DNA from: Candidatus Thiothrix putei
GTDB lineage: Bacteria > Pseudomonadota > Gammaproteobacteria > Thiotrichales > Thiotrichaceae
Direction of reading: 5' to 3'
Length of the DNA stretch: 64,000 nt
NCBI GenBank assembly: GCA_029972225.1
Contig: CP124756.1
Span: 3,144,001 to 3,208,000 of the forward strand
In this document: piece after piece, positions 28,487 through 36,862 of the stretch
How positions within the stretch are numbered: position 1 is the stretch's first letter
How the letters are laid out: every line of letters begins with the position of its first letter
Program-made: the position numbers and the translations under genes
The notes under the pieces: model-generated
Seen by the model: the letters and a program-made list of their open reading frames with translations, nothing else
Told to the model about the DNA's origin: nothing
Databases searched by the model: none

Positions 28487-29689
28487 CTATTGACCTGAGA
28501 CGAGGCGGAACCCGAGGCTGCTGCCCCGATTACCCGGCGTGAAGCTGAAGCGGAGAGCGGAACGCACGAACCGTGCATCGTCGTACCAAGAACCACCGCG
28601 CAACACGCGGGAGGCGCTCCCACCAGATTCCCAAGCACTACCATCCACTGGCGCACCTTTGTAATCACCGTGCCAACTGTCCTGTACCCATTCCCATACA
28701 TTGCCGTTCATGTCATTAAGACCATAGCCATTCGCTGCAAATTTTCCGACAGGCGCGGTATAAACCCATTGATCCTTACCGCTCGCCAACCCATCACAAC
28801 ATTCATCCTTGCCATAATTGGCAAACTCATGGCTGGCTTTTTTACCCCAATGATAAGCGCTATCCGTACCACCTCGCGCTGCATATTCCCATTCTGCTTC
28901 AGTCGGCAGACGGTAAGGTTTACCCGTTTCCTTACTTAACCACTGCGCGTAAGTATTGGCATCATTCCAGCTCACACCGACTATCGGATAATTGAAATCG
29001 GACAAGCCCACACCTAGTTTTTTATAATAATCAGGTGCATTCGGCTCCAACCATTCAGGAGCAGGGCAAACACCGACATCCACACATGCCATGTATTGAC
29101 CTACTGTCGTTTCAGTTTTTGCCATTTGGAAAGCACTAATAGTAACTTCGTGAGCAGGTGTTTCATCACCACCACATGCCGCTACGCCCTCTACATTGTC
29201 GCGCCCATCCACACAACCCATGGTGAAAGTGCCCGCAGGGATAGGGAGCATAACTGGCTCAACAACTTGGCTGTTCCCCGCAACAGGAAGCGAAGCAGGC
29301 GGCTCAACCACAACAACAGGCTCTGGAGCAGAAGCAGGCTTTGGAGCAGGTGGCTTCGGCTGCGGCATCACACATTTACCTTTTTTCCAATCACCGCCTT
29401 TCTTTTCACACTTTTGCTGTAATTCAGCAACGCGGGCAGCTTCGGCTTTTGCAGCAGCGGCTTTGGCTTTATCAGCAGCTTCTTTAGCTTCACGCTTTAC
29501 CTTTTCATCATACTGGCGTTTTTCTTCAGCCGCTTTTTCCTGCTTTATTTTCTCAACATCCTCAACAGCAAGCTTATCGAGGTCTGTTTCAGCACACACA
29601 ACGCCAACACTCAAAATCAAAGTAGCAAATAAGTAAGCGCCCCAACCATGCAGGCGGGAAGATGGTTTAAGGACATATTTTGGGGTCAT
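28487..29689 (-). CDS. DGR variable protein: exported FGE/C-type-lectin-fold protein
   Basis: About 400 residues starting at ATG 29689, with GGAGG 6 nt upstream. A signal peptide or membrane anchor (AYLFATLILSVGVVCA) is followed by a charged Lys/Ala-rich coiled coil (about 40-110), a Pro-rich linker, and from about 145 a formylglycine-generating-enzyme/sulfatase-modifying domain: IPAGTFTMG, ETTVGQYMACV, VGVSWNDANTYAQWLS, LPTEAEWEYAARGG, GLNDMNGNVWEWVQD. The C terminus SRVLRGGSW...GFRLV is the usual DGR variable position of the C-type lectin fold. The last 20 or so codons form the VR. Such domains serve as ligand-binding scaffolds rather than enzymes. It overlaps the upstream TIR gene by 23 bp and so is translationally linked to it. 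Confidence 0.92.
   Translation of the reverse strand: MTPKYVLKPSSRLHGWGAYLFATLILSVGVVCAETDLDKLAVEDVEKIKQEKAAEEKRQYDEKVKREAKEAADKAKAAAAKAEAARVAELQQKCEKKGGDWKKGKCVMPQPKPPAPKPASAPEPVVVVEPPASLPVAGNSQVVEPVMLPIPAGTFTMGCVDGRDNVEGVAACGGDETPAHEVTISAFQMAKTETTVGQYMACVDVGVCPAPEWLEPNAPDYYKKLGVGLSDFNYPIVGVSWNDANTYAQWLSKETGKPYRLPTEAEWEYAARGGTDSAYHWGKKASHEFANYGKDECCDGLASGKDQWVYTAPVGKFAANGYGLNDMNGNVWEWVQDSWHGDYKGAPVDGSAWESGGSASRVLRGGSWYDDARFVRSALRFSFTPGNRGSSLGFRLVSGQ
28496..28558 (-). repeat. DGR variable region (VR)
   Basis: These are the last codons of the FGE-fold gene. Compared with the TR, codons NNN-TPDNR-NNN-I became FSF-TPGNR-GSS-L. Changes are concentrated at TR adenines, mostly the first two bases of AAC codons, while the flanking frame and the 3' anchor are conserved. 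This pattern is expected of adenine-directed mutagenesis followed by homing, not of ordinary divergence. Confidence 0.92.
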
Positions 29690-30572
29690 CAACTGCCTCC
29701 TTTAATTGCTTGTATAGATCGTTAGCTTTAACGTTATCTCGCTCAGCCGAGTCTTTATAAAATTTACAACTGGCTTTTATGTCTTTATCTGCGCCTCGCC
29801 CCTTCTGATAAACAATCCCCAACAGATACATCGCCTCACTTTCCCCTTTCTTTGCCAGATCAATCAGACGATCAACAGCCGAAGGCCATGCAGTTTCGTC
29901 GTCTGCTGCCAGCGTGGCTTTGGCTTGGGCCAATTCATTGGCTTGGGCTTCTTTTGCCTTGCGTTCAGCGTCGGCTTGCACTTGGGCAGGGTCAATGGTA
30001 ACGGGTGGGGTAGCCACTGCTGTAGAAGCCTGCCTTGCAGGCGATTCTTCCTTCACAGGGTCAATTTGCGTGGACTGCCAATAAATACCACTACCGCCAA
30101 GCACCGCAGCAGAGATAAAGAGTGTCGGCAACCAAGGGAATTTTTTAGGCGGCTCTGGCTGCCGAGACGGTGGCACAGACTCACCGGTTTGCACAAACTT
30201 GATGCCGCGCAGTAAGCGCTGGAAATTCGCGTCATCCGCACTGCCCCGCCACTGACGCAAATCGGCGATCTGAATCGCATTAAACGGTGTCGGTATCTCG
30301 GTATCCTTACCCAGCACACTGATGAGATTGCGCTTGTTAAATGCCCACAAACATTCTGCCCGCACGTAATCAGATGCCACTGAGTTCGGCGTCCACACCG
30401 CCACTGTGCAGCTTGCCCCGTGTAACGCCTTTTGAATCACATCCTGATAATGTTGCCCCGGCAGGATTTCAGGATCCCACCACACTTCATAGCCGTGCGC
30501 TTCCAACCCTTTGGCAAGCCGTGCAACCCACTCACGATCTTTGGAACTGTAACTGATAAAAATGTCGGTCAT
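29667..30572 (-). CDS. TIR-domain protein with transmembrane helix and Sel1-like C terminus
   Basis: The start is set at ATG 30572 (MTDIFISYSSKDREWV), the normal beginning of a TIR domain; longer readings run into an inverted-repeat element. Residues 1-135 are TIR, with ECLWAFNKRN late in the domain. The helix FPWLPTLFISAAVLGGSGIYW lies at about 150-172. A REP-like insertion (EESPARQAS) follows, then an Ala/Gln helix and a Sel1/TPR-like unit (AMYLLGIVYQKGRG). TIR domains act as NAD-consuming effectors or signalling adaptors in bacterial defence. It overlaps the DGR variable protein gene, so a cytoplasmic TIR moiety linked to a diversified exported sensor is inferred. Confidence 0.85.
   Translation of the reverse strand: MTDIFISYSSKDREWVARLAKGLEAHGYEVWWDPEILPGQHYQDVIQKALHGASCTVAVWTPNSVASDYVRAECLWAFNKRNLISVLGKDTEIPTPFNAIQIADLRQWRGSADDANFQRLLRGIKFVQTGESVPPSRQPEPPKKFPWLPTLFISAAVLGGSGIYWQSTQIDPVKEESPARQASTAVATPPVTIDPAQVQADAERKAKEAQANELAQAKATLAADDETAWPSAVDRLIDLAKKGESEAMYLLGIVYQKGRGADKDIKASCKFYKDSAERDNVKANDLYKQLKEAVDDPKICP
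30021..30048. repeat. Half-copy of the REP-like element inside the TIR gene
   Basis: The 28 bases starting TGTAGAAGCCTGCCTTGCAG match the left half of the 27742-27802 element with about 5 differences. It is read in frame as part of a linker after the transmembrane helix and does not break the gene. Confidence 0.7.
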
Positions 30573-30685
30573 TTGCTTAACTGATAGCCCGTTGCTGATA
30601 AACGGATAGTAAACGATATTAAGCAAAATGACCCATACAAAATTGGGGGTGTGAACAAAAGTGTGACGTTGCTCCAGCCATGACA

Positions 30686-30919
30686 CTCCGAACCATCCCC
30701 CCATCCACGACCCATCCCCCGCAAGGAGGGTGTCGCAAAACCCCGAAGAAAATCCTCCCCCAGCCCCTCCTTTTGCAAAGGAGGGGAGTAAGACAATGTA
30801 TCTACTTGATTTTTCAAGGTTCTGTCTGGCCTCCCCCTTTGAAAAAGGGGGATTGAGGGGGATTTTCTTCGGAGCATTCCAGTGTTGCGACACCCTCCTT
30901 GCGGGGGATGGTTCGGAGA
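30686..30919. mobile_element. Inverted-repeat (MITE-like) element between the DGR operon and sucA
   Basis: The arm CCATCCCCCGCAAGGAGGG, continuing to TGTCGCAA (about 30713-30739), has a perfect 27-bp inverted copy at 30884-30910. An outer CTCCGAACCATCCCC copy extends the left arm to 30687, with a short internal duplication, and matches the right arm to 30919. Inner parts also pair: GAAGAAAATCC against GGATTTTCTTC. Each half holds a smaller hairpin (CCCCTCC...GGAGGGG and CCCCCTTT...AAAGGGGG). No ORF of its own is present. It probably also acts as a transcriptional boundary after sucA. The remaining bases 30573-30685, upstream of the TIR gene, show no other feature. Confidence 0.75.
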
Positions 30920-30942
30920 ACAGTAGTCAAAATTGGAGAGGC

Positions 30943-33696
30943 TTAATCCCCATTCAACCCCAACGCTTCCCGCACCAACGCCTGCTGCTGGCGCTGGTGC
31001 ATATACAACGATCCCACCGCAGGCGCTGCCATCGCCGGGCGGCTCACGCACACCACTTCGGTATAATCATACGCCTCGAAACGGTGTTTAATGCCGTTCC
31101 ACGCGCCTTGATTGACCGGTTCTTCCTGACACCAAATCACAGTTTTGACGTTCGGGTAATACTCCATCACATCCACCAATTCTTGCGCGGGGAACGGGTA
31201 AAGCTGTTCCAAGCGAATGATGGCAGTATCCGTCAACGCCTGTTTGCGGCGCTCTTCCAACAAATCGTAGAACACCTTGCCACTGCACAAAATCACCCGC
31301 TTCACCTGCTCTTTCGCGTCCACATCAGTGATGTCCACATCATCCAGCACCACTTCAAACTGCCCCAAGGTGAAATCTTCCAACGGGCTAACCGCCAACG
31401 GATGGCGCAACAAACTTTTCGGCGTAAACACAATCAACGGCTTGCGGTACTTGCGCATCATCTGCCGCCGCAACATGTGGAATACCTGCGCGGGATTGGA
31501 CGGAATGCAAATATGCATATTTTCCTGCGCCGCCAACTGCACAAAGCGTTCCAAACGCGCCGACGAGTGTTCCGGCCCCTGCCCTTCCAAGCCGTGTGGC
31601 AAGAACATCACCAGCCCGCACAAGCGCTGCCATTTCTGTTCGCCGGAACTGATGAACTGGTCAATTACCACCTGCGCCCCGTTCACGAAGTCGCCGAATT
31701 GCGCCTCCCAAATCACCAAGGTTTCTGGTTCAGCCGTCGCATAACCGTATTCAAACGCCAACACCGCCTCTTCGGAGAGCACCGAGTCGATCACGGTAAA
31801 TTTGGCTTGGAAATCAGCGGTATGTTGCAACGGAATCCACTGTTCACGGCGTTGCTGGTGGTGCAATACCGCGTGGCGATGTGAAAACGTGCCGCGTCCG
31901 CAATCCTGCCCCGACAAACGCACGTCAAAGCCTTCTTCCACCAAGGTCGCATACGCCAGCGTTTCGCCGAAACCCCAATCCGCAGGCTGTTCGCCGCGCC
32001 CCATCGCCGCACGCGTTTCCAGAACTTTGAGCACACGCGGATGCACCACAAAATCGGCGGGAATATTGCTGATCCAGCGAGCGCTAATGCTTTGAATGCG
32101 TTCTGCGGTGCACGTCGTGTCAATGTGTTGTCGCCAGGGTTGCCCAACATACACTTTCCAGTGCGTCTGCAATTCGGCGGGCAAACCCGTGCGCGTTTGG
32201 CTGTTACAACAGGTCACACCACCATTCGACAGTTTGGTGCGGTAAGCGTCAATCAAGCCTTTCGCCCCGCCTTCACTCACGACACCCGCTTCCGCAAGGC
32301 GCATCGCGTATTTGGCACGGGTTGTCGGTAAGCTACGAATCGTGCTGTACATCACCGGCTGGGTCATGTTCGGCTCATCGGCTTCGTTATGCCCCAAACG
32401 GCGGTAACACACCAAGTCGATTACCACGTCTTTCTGGAACAACTGGCGGTATTCGAGCGCTACTTGCGTGACATAGACCACGGCTTCGGGGTCATCGCCA
32501 TTGACGTGGAAAATCGGCGCATTGATCATTTTCGCCACGTCGGTCGGGTAATACGTCGAACGGCTATCCGACACCGTGCTGGTGGTGAAACCAATCTGGT
32601 TATTGATCACAATGTGAATCGTGCCGCGAGTACGGTAGCCACGGGTTTGCGCCATGTTAAAGGTCTCCATCACCACGCCCTGCCCTGCAAACGCGGCATC
32701 ACCGTGGATCGAAATGCCCAATACCTGGTCGCCGTCTTTGTCTTCACGCCGGTCTTGGCGGGCGCGTACCGAACCTTCCATCACCGGGCTGACGATTTCC
32801 AGATGCGAGGGGTTGAACGCTAACACCAAGTGCATCGGGCCGCCTTCGGTGCTGACGTTGCCAGAAAAACCTTTGTGGTATTTGACGTCGCCGGTGTATG
32901 TTTCCTCAACCTTGCCCTCAAATTCGCCAAACAAATCGCCCGCAGGCTTGCACAGCACATTAGTGAGCACGTTTAAACGCCCGCGATGCGCCATGCCGAT
33001 CACGATTTCCTGCAAGCCTTGTTTGCCGCCTTCGTGGATCAGGGTTTGCAAGAGCGGAATCAAGCTTTCACCACCTTCCAGCCCGAAGCGCTTTTGCCCG
33101 ACGTAACGGCGGTGCAGGTATTGTTCAAAACCTTCGGCGGCGGTGAGTTGTTCGAGGATTTTGCGGCGTTCAGGGTGGGTCAGTTTGCCACGCCCCATGT
33201 TCGGTTCAATGCGTTGTTGCAGCCAGCGTTTTTCTTGCACATCCAAAATATGCATGTATTCAAAACCGATGGTGCGCAAATACGTTTCGCGTAGTGCGTG
33301 GACGATATTGCCGAGCGTCGGTTTGGCGGTGAGATTAAAAGTGCCGGGATCAAATACCGTGTCAGGGTCGACATTTTCTAAGCCATGATGTTCCAGCATT
33401 AACTGGGGCACACCAACGGTATAGGCGTAATCACCTAACGGATTAGTGTTGGCCTCCAGATGCCCCAAATAGCGGTACGCATTGATCAAGCGCGAAACGT
33501 GTAATTGTTCACTACGCTGTGCCAACACTTTACCGTTGCCACTGCTGCTTGGCTTATGGGAGACAGATGTAGCATCTAAGCGCTGAAAGTAGGCTTGCCA
33601 TTGCGGGTCAAGACTTGCCGGATCTTGCTGGTATTGCGCATAGAGTTGTTCAAGGAAAAGGGCGTGCTCCCCGTCGAGGAAAGATTCATCCATCAT
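30943..33696 (-). CDS. sucA: 2-oxoglutarate dehydrogenase E1 component
   Basis: A thiamine-diphosphate-dependent decarboxylase of the TCA cycle, cytoplasmic, working with E2 and E3 as a complex. At 917 residues it is near the usual length. Motifs: EQLYAQYQQDP at the N terminus, GMAHRGRLNVL, HLVLAFNPSHLEIV, GISIHGDAAFAGQG, NNQIGFTT, GDDPEAV, LVCYRRLGHNEADEP, GTFSHRHAV and the C-terminal PHGLEGQGPEHSSARLERF (split). The frame is intact. sucB and lpd are not adjacent, so the complex genes are dispersed or lie outside the window. The inverted-repeat element follows within 25 bp of the stop. Confidence 0.97.
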   Translation of the reverse strand: MMDESFLDGEHALFLEQLYAQYQQDPASLDPQWQAYFQRLDATSVSHKPSSSGNGKVLAQRSEQLHVSRLINAYRYLGHLEANTNPLGDYAYTVGVPQLMLEHHGLENVDPDTVFDPGTFNLTAKPTLGNIVHALRETYLRTIGFEYMHILDVQEKRWLQQRIEPNMGRGKLTHPERRKILEQLTAAEGFEQYLHRRYVGQKRFGLEGGESLIPLLQTLIHEGGKQGLQEIVIGMAHRGRLNVLTNVLCKPAGDLFGEFEGKVEETYTGDVKYHKGFSGNVSTEGGPMHLVLAFNPSHLEIVSPVMEGSVRARQDRREDKDGDQVLGISIHGDAAFAGQGVVMETFNMAQTRGYRTRGTIHIVINNQIGFTTSTVSDSRSTYYPTDVAKMINAPIFHVNGDDPEAVVYVTQVALEYRQLFQKDVVIDLVCYRRLGHNEADEPNMTQPVMYSTIRSLPTTRAKYAMRLAEAGVVSEGGAKGLIDAYRTKLSNGGVTCCNSQTRTGLPAELQTHWKVYVGQPWRQHIDTTCTAERIQSISARWISNIPADFVVHPRVLKVLETRAAMGRGEQPADWGFGETLAYATLVEEGFDVRLSGQDCGRGTFSHRHAVLHHQQRREQWIPLQHTADFQAKFTVIDSVLSEEAVLAFEYGYATAEPETLVIWEAQFGDFVNGAQVVIDQFISSGEQKWQRLCGLVMFLPHGLEGQGPEHSSARLERFVQLAAQENMHICIPSNPAQVFHMLRRQMMRKYRKPLIVFTPKSLLRHPLAVSPLEDFTLGQFEVVLDDVDITDVDAKEQVKRVILCSGKVFYDLLEERRKQALTDTAIIRLEQLYPFPAQELVDVMEYYPNVKTVIWCQEEPVNQGAWNGIKHRFEAYDYTEVVCVSRPAMAAPAVGSLYMHQRQQQALVREALGLNGD

Positions 33697-33798
33697 ACCC
33701 GATTGTCCATCCGTTTAATGTTTCTTATGCATTGCTATGAATGGCTGCATTATAGCCCACGTTAGCCGGATTGGTAGCGGGTATTCAGTTTCCCTTTG

Positions 33799-33966
33799 TC
33801 AATACACTTGCCGGGCAAACAAGCGCTCAAGCCGGTGCTGAAAACGTTGTACCCGTTCGCCACGCTGTAGCTGCGGAACATATCCCACCCGCCGTGTGCG
33901 TAACCCCTGCCGGAACAGCAGGGGAAGTTTATCATCGTATTTGACGGTTTCTGTTGTAAGACTCAT
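33799..33966 (-). CDS. Small basic protein, unknown
   Basis: A 55-residue frame starting MSLTTETVKYDDKLPLL and ending LFARQVY, rich in Arg and Gln. The ATG at 33966 is preceded by AGGAG about 11 nt upstream. It fills most of the 375-bp gap between sucA and nusB. A small hairpin (CCCCTGC/GCAGGGG) lies inside it. Arg-rich content and the start site make it a plausible gene, but no family is recognised. The rest of the gap (33697-33798 and 33967-34071) shows nothing definite. Confidence 0.45.
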   Translation of the reverse strand: MSLTTETVKYDDKLPLLFRQGLRTRRVGYVPQLQRGERVQRFQHRLERLFARQVY

Positions 33967-34071
33967 GTTGCGCCACACTCCTGTTTATCATTTTGCTAAA
34001 TGCTTTTATAAGCATAACGTGCAAATGTGCAGAAAGTGTGTAGAGCCGATGGAAGGTTTTTGCAGCAGCCC

Positions 34072-34551
34072 TTATTTGCGGTTAGCGGCTGATTCTAAGG
34101 GACGAATGTCGGTCGCCACTTTGTCTAATACGCCGTTGATAAACTTGTGTGCTTGTTCAGCACCGTACTTTTTTGCCAGATTCACGTATTCATTCACCAC
34201 CACTTTGTAAGGGGTTTCAAGGTGGTTTAACAACTCGCACGTCGCCACCCGCAATACCGCGTGTTCAATCGGGTCAACTTGTACCAAACTACGGTCAAGA
34301 TGCGGGGTAATGCGGTTGCTTAGCTCGTCACCGCCCTCAATCGCACAGCGCAGTAGTTTATGGAAAAATGCCGGGTCAGATTTGCGAAAATCTGCCGCTA
34401 ATTCCAGTTCTTCTTGAAAATACAGGTAGATGTCCTGAAAGCTGTTACCGGTGATCAACCACTGGTAAGCACCTTGCATCGCCAGCCGCCGCGCTACGCG
34501 ACGACGGGCAATTAACTGCTGGGACTCAGAGAGGGGTTTGCGTCCTGCCAT
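34072..34551 (-). CDS. nusB: Transcription antitermination protein NusB
   Basis: A 159-residue all-helical RNA-binding protein that with NusE binds boxA and supports rRNA antitermination. Family motifs: ARRRVARRLAMQGAYQWL near the N terminus, DPIEHAVLRVATCELL, PYKVVVNEYVNLAKKYG and FINGVLDKVA. It begins 1 bp after the ribH stop, the common ribH-nusB arrangement, and ends the rib operon. Confidence 0.96.
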   Translation of the reverse strand: MAGRKPLSESQQLIARRRVARRLAMQGAYQWLITGNSFQDIYLYFQEELELAADFRKSDPAFFHKLLRCAIEGGDELSNRITPHLDRSLVQVDPIEHAVLRVATCELLNHLETPYKVVVNEYVNLAKKYGAEQAHKFINGVLDKVATDIRPLESAANRK

Positions 34552-34552
34552 G

Positions 34553-35035
34553 TTATGCGGGTTTCCTGATCTTACGCAGCAAAGACACCATTTCGATGGC
34601 TGACAACGCCGCTTCTGCGCCTTTGTTGCCTGCTTTAGTGCCTGCCCGCTCGATGGATTGTTCGATGGTATCAGTGGTCAATACACCGAAAATAACCGGC
34701 AGCTCGTGTGTCAAACCCACTTGCGCCAGCCCTTTGGAGGCTTCACCCGCTACATAATCAAAATGGGGTGTGCTGCCACGGATAACCGCACCCAAGGCAA
34801 TAATCGCATCGTAATCACCGTTAGCTGCCATAGCCTGTGCCACTAAGGCCAATTCATAAGCACCCGGTACACGCACGACGTCGATGTCTTCCTCTTTCAC
34901 GCCGCCATGACGCTTAAGCGCATCGACCGCACCGGAAAGCAGGCTTTCGACGATAAAACTGTTGAAACGCGCAACCACGATGCCGTATTTGGCTTCTTGC
35001 GGGGCAAAATCACCTTCGATGACATTGAAACTCAT
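34553..35035 (-). CDS. ribH: 6,7-dimethyl-8-ribityllumazine synthase
   Basis: Condenses 5-amino-6-ribitylaminouracil with dihydroxybutanone phosphate in the penultimate riboflavin step; it forms pentamers or 60-mers. The 160 residues contain [63 protein letters not shown] and [13 protein letters not shown]. Gene order places it between ribB and nusB. This gene is named ribE in some species. Confidence 0.97.
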   Translation of the reverse strand: MSFNVIEGDFAPQEAKYGIVVARFNSFIVESLLSGAVDALKRHGGVKEEDIDVVRVPGAYELALVAQAMAANGDYDAIIALGAVIRGSTPHFDYVAGEASKGLAQVGLTHELPVIFGVLTTDTIEQSIERAGTKAGNKGAEAALSAIEMVSLLRKIRKPA

Positions 35036-35078
35036 TGAACTATCCTAAACTCATTGCAAAAGAACGATTAAGTAGGAC

Positions 35079-36185
35079 TTAATCCTGAACATAATCCACA
35101 ATTTCCAGACCAAAACCGGCAATACCGTGTAAACGGCGGGGAGCACTCATGACACGCATCCGATGCACACCCAAATCCGAAAGGATTTGCGCACCAATGC
35201 CATAGGTTTTCAATTCAGCCGGAGATGAACGGGTATTGTCCTGCACAACTGGCTGAGATTCAAACCCTTTCAAACGATTTAACACATCTTGTGTTTGGAT
35301 AGGCTCACGCAGAATGACGATAACACCCTTACCTTCCTTTTGGATGCGTTGCATGGCACTGCGTAACGGCCAACCACAACCCGGTTCATTCAAGGCCAAT
35401 AAATCACACAATTCGTTTTCCAAATGCACCCGCACCATCACGGTATCATCAGCGGCAATGTCACCGTTAACCAAGGCTAGGTGAATGTCGTGTTTGGCTA
35501 ATTCTTTGTAAGCCACCAGATGGAACGCACCGTATTCAGTTTGCACGTCTTTCTCAAACACGCGCTCGATACTTTTTTCATGCTGCACCCGGTAACGAAT
35601 TAAGTCTTCGATGCTGCCCATTTTCAAGCCGTGCTTCTCGGCGAAAATTTCCAGGTCGGGGCGACGTGCCATTGTGCCGTCTTCATTGAGGATTTCTACA
35701 ATCGTTGCCGCAGGCTCGAAACCGGCTAAACGCGCGTAATCACAACCTGCTTCGGTATGCCCTGCCCGTGTCAATACACCCCCTGGTTGCGACATCAGCG
35801 GAAAAATATGCCCAGGCTGTTCAATATCGGAGGGCAACGCATTCGGCGCAACCGCTGTACGGATGGTGTGCGCACGGTCATACGCTGAAATACCCGTGGT
35901 CACGCCTTCCGCCGCTTCAATCGAAACAGTGAAGTTGGTGGTGTGTGCCTCATCCGTGCCGGAAATCATCAACGGCAGATTTAACTGCTTGCAGCGTTCA
36001 CGGGTCAGCGTCAGGCACACCAGACCACGCCCTTCTTTCGCCATGAAATTGATGTCTTCGGGGCGCGTTAACGAGGCAACCATTAACAGGTCGCCTTCGT
36101 TTTCGCGATCTTCGTCGTCCACGATGACGACCATTTTACCTTCGGCGAGGTCTTTAAGGATTTCTTCTGTGGTGTTGAATTGCAT
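35079..36185 (-). CDS. ribB: 3,4-dihydroxy-2-butanone 4-phosphate synthase with degenerate GTP cyclohydrolase II domain
   Basis: Residues 1-200 are a complete DHBP synthase (VDDEDRENEGDL, ISAYDRAHTIR, RAGHTEAGCDYARLAG), supplying the four-carbon unit for riboflavin. Residues about 205-368 resemble GTP cyclohydrolase II but the zinc-binding cluster is replaced: where an active enzyme has a CGD/FGSxRCDC-type region this one reads NELCDLLALNEPGCGW. Only the flanking folds (YGIGAQILSDLGV, LHGIAGFGLEIV) are kept. Such RibB-X fusions are common in proteobacteria, so GTP cyclohydrolase II activity must come from a separate ribA, not in this window. Confidence 0.93.
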   Translation of the reverse strand: MQFNTTEEILKDLAEGKMVVIVDDEDRENEGDLLMVASLTRPEDINFMAKEGRGLVCLTLTRERCKQLNLPLMISGTDEAHTTNFTVSIEAAEGVTTGISAYDRAHTIRTAVAPNALPSDIEQPGHIFPLMSQPGGVLTRAGHTEAGCDYARLAGFEPAATIVEILNEDGTMARRPDLEIFAEKHGLKMGSIEDLIRYRVQHEKSIERVFEKDVQTEYGAFHLVAYKELAKHDIHLALVNGDIAADDTVMVRVHLENELCDLLALNEPGCGWPLRSAMQRIQKEGKGVIVILREPIQTQDVLNRLKGFESQPVVQDNTRSSPAELKTYGIGAQILSDLGVHRMRVMSAPRRLHGIAGFGLEIVDYVQD

Positions 36186-36191
36186 GGTTTC

Positions 36192-36857
36192 TCACTTCAT
36201 AAAGCCGTGTTCGGAGAGGAATGCTTCGGTAATGTTGCTGCCGCCGGTGCTGGAATAGGCGGCTTTGTCGCCTAGCAACAGGCGTTCGAGGTAACGGGCG
36301 ATCACATCGACTTCCAGATTCACCTGTGTGCCGCTGCGGTAATCAGCAATAATGGTTTCTTCCAGCGTGTGCGGGACGATATTAAGTTCAAAGGTGCTGC
36401 CATCCACCTTGTTGACGGTGAGGCTCGTGCCATCGACGGTGATTGAACCTTTCGCCGAAATGTATTTGGCGAGGTGGTATGGGGCGCGAATGCTGAAACG
36501 CACCGACCGCGCATCGTCGTGACGGCTAATGATTTCACCCAAACCATCGACGTGACCGCTGACCAAATGCCCACCCAAACGGGTTTGCAGGGTCAGGGCT
36601 TTTTCCAGATTTACTTTTGAACCGCGTGACAACTCACCAAGGCTGGTCAGGGATAAAGTTTCGCGGGAAACGTCGGCGCTGAAACTGCTGCTATCAAAAG
36701 CAATCGCGGTCAGGCACACGCCATTCACCGCAATGCTATCGCCAAGGGCAACATCACGCATATCCAATTTGCCGATAGCAATCGTCAGGCGCATATCGCC
36801 ACCGATAGGCTGCATATCGCGGATGGTGCCGATGGATTCGATAATGCCAGTAAACAT
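36192..36857 (-). CDS. ribE: Riboflavin synthase, alpha chain
   Basis: Dismutates two lumazine molecules into riboflavin. The start is placed at ATG 36857 (MFTGIIESIG), the usual family N terminus, with AGAGG 9 nt upstream; upstream in-frame codons would overlap ribD. The 221 residues contain the two-fold repeated barrel: SIAVNGVCLTA and GHLVSGHVDG in the first half, KGSITVDGTSLTV in the second. It lies 6 bp from ribB and 5 bp from ribD in the same operon. It is also called ribC in some nomenclatures. Confidence 0.97.
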   Translation of the reverse strand: MFTGIIESIGTIRDMQPIGGDMRLTIAIGKLDMRDVALGDSIAVNGVCLTAIAFDSSSFSADVSRETLSLTSLGELSRGSKVNLEKALTLQTRLGGHLVSGHVDGLGEIISRHDDARSVRFSIRAPYHLAKYISAKGSITVDGTSLTVNKVDGSTFELNIVPHTLEETIIADYRSGTQVNLEVDVIARYLERLLLGDKAAYSSTGGSNITEAFLSEHGFMK

Positions 36858-36862
36858 GCAGG

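Noticed and set aside
30573-30893. N-terminal extension of the TIR protein by about 107 residues
   Set aside because: Encoded by the inverted-repeat element and its flank; the TIR fold begins at MTDIFISYSS.
30730-31884. 384-residue plus-strand frame over the sucA 3' end
   Set aside because: Starts inside the inverted-repeat element and is antisense to conserved sucA.
30943-33696. Possible frameshift in the middle of sucA
   Set aside because: Motifs before and after the central region are in one uninterrupted frame with near-normal total length.
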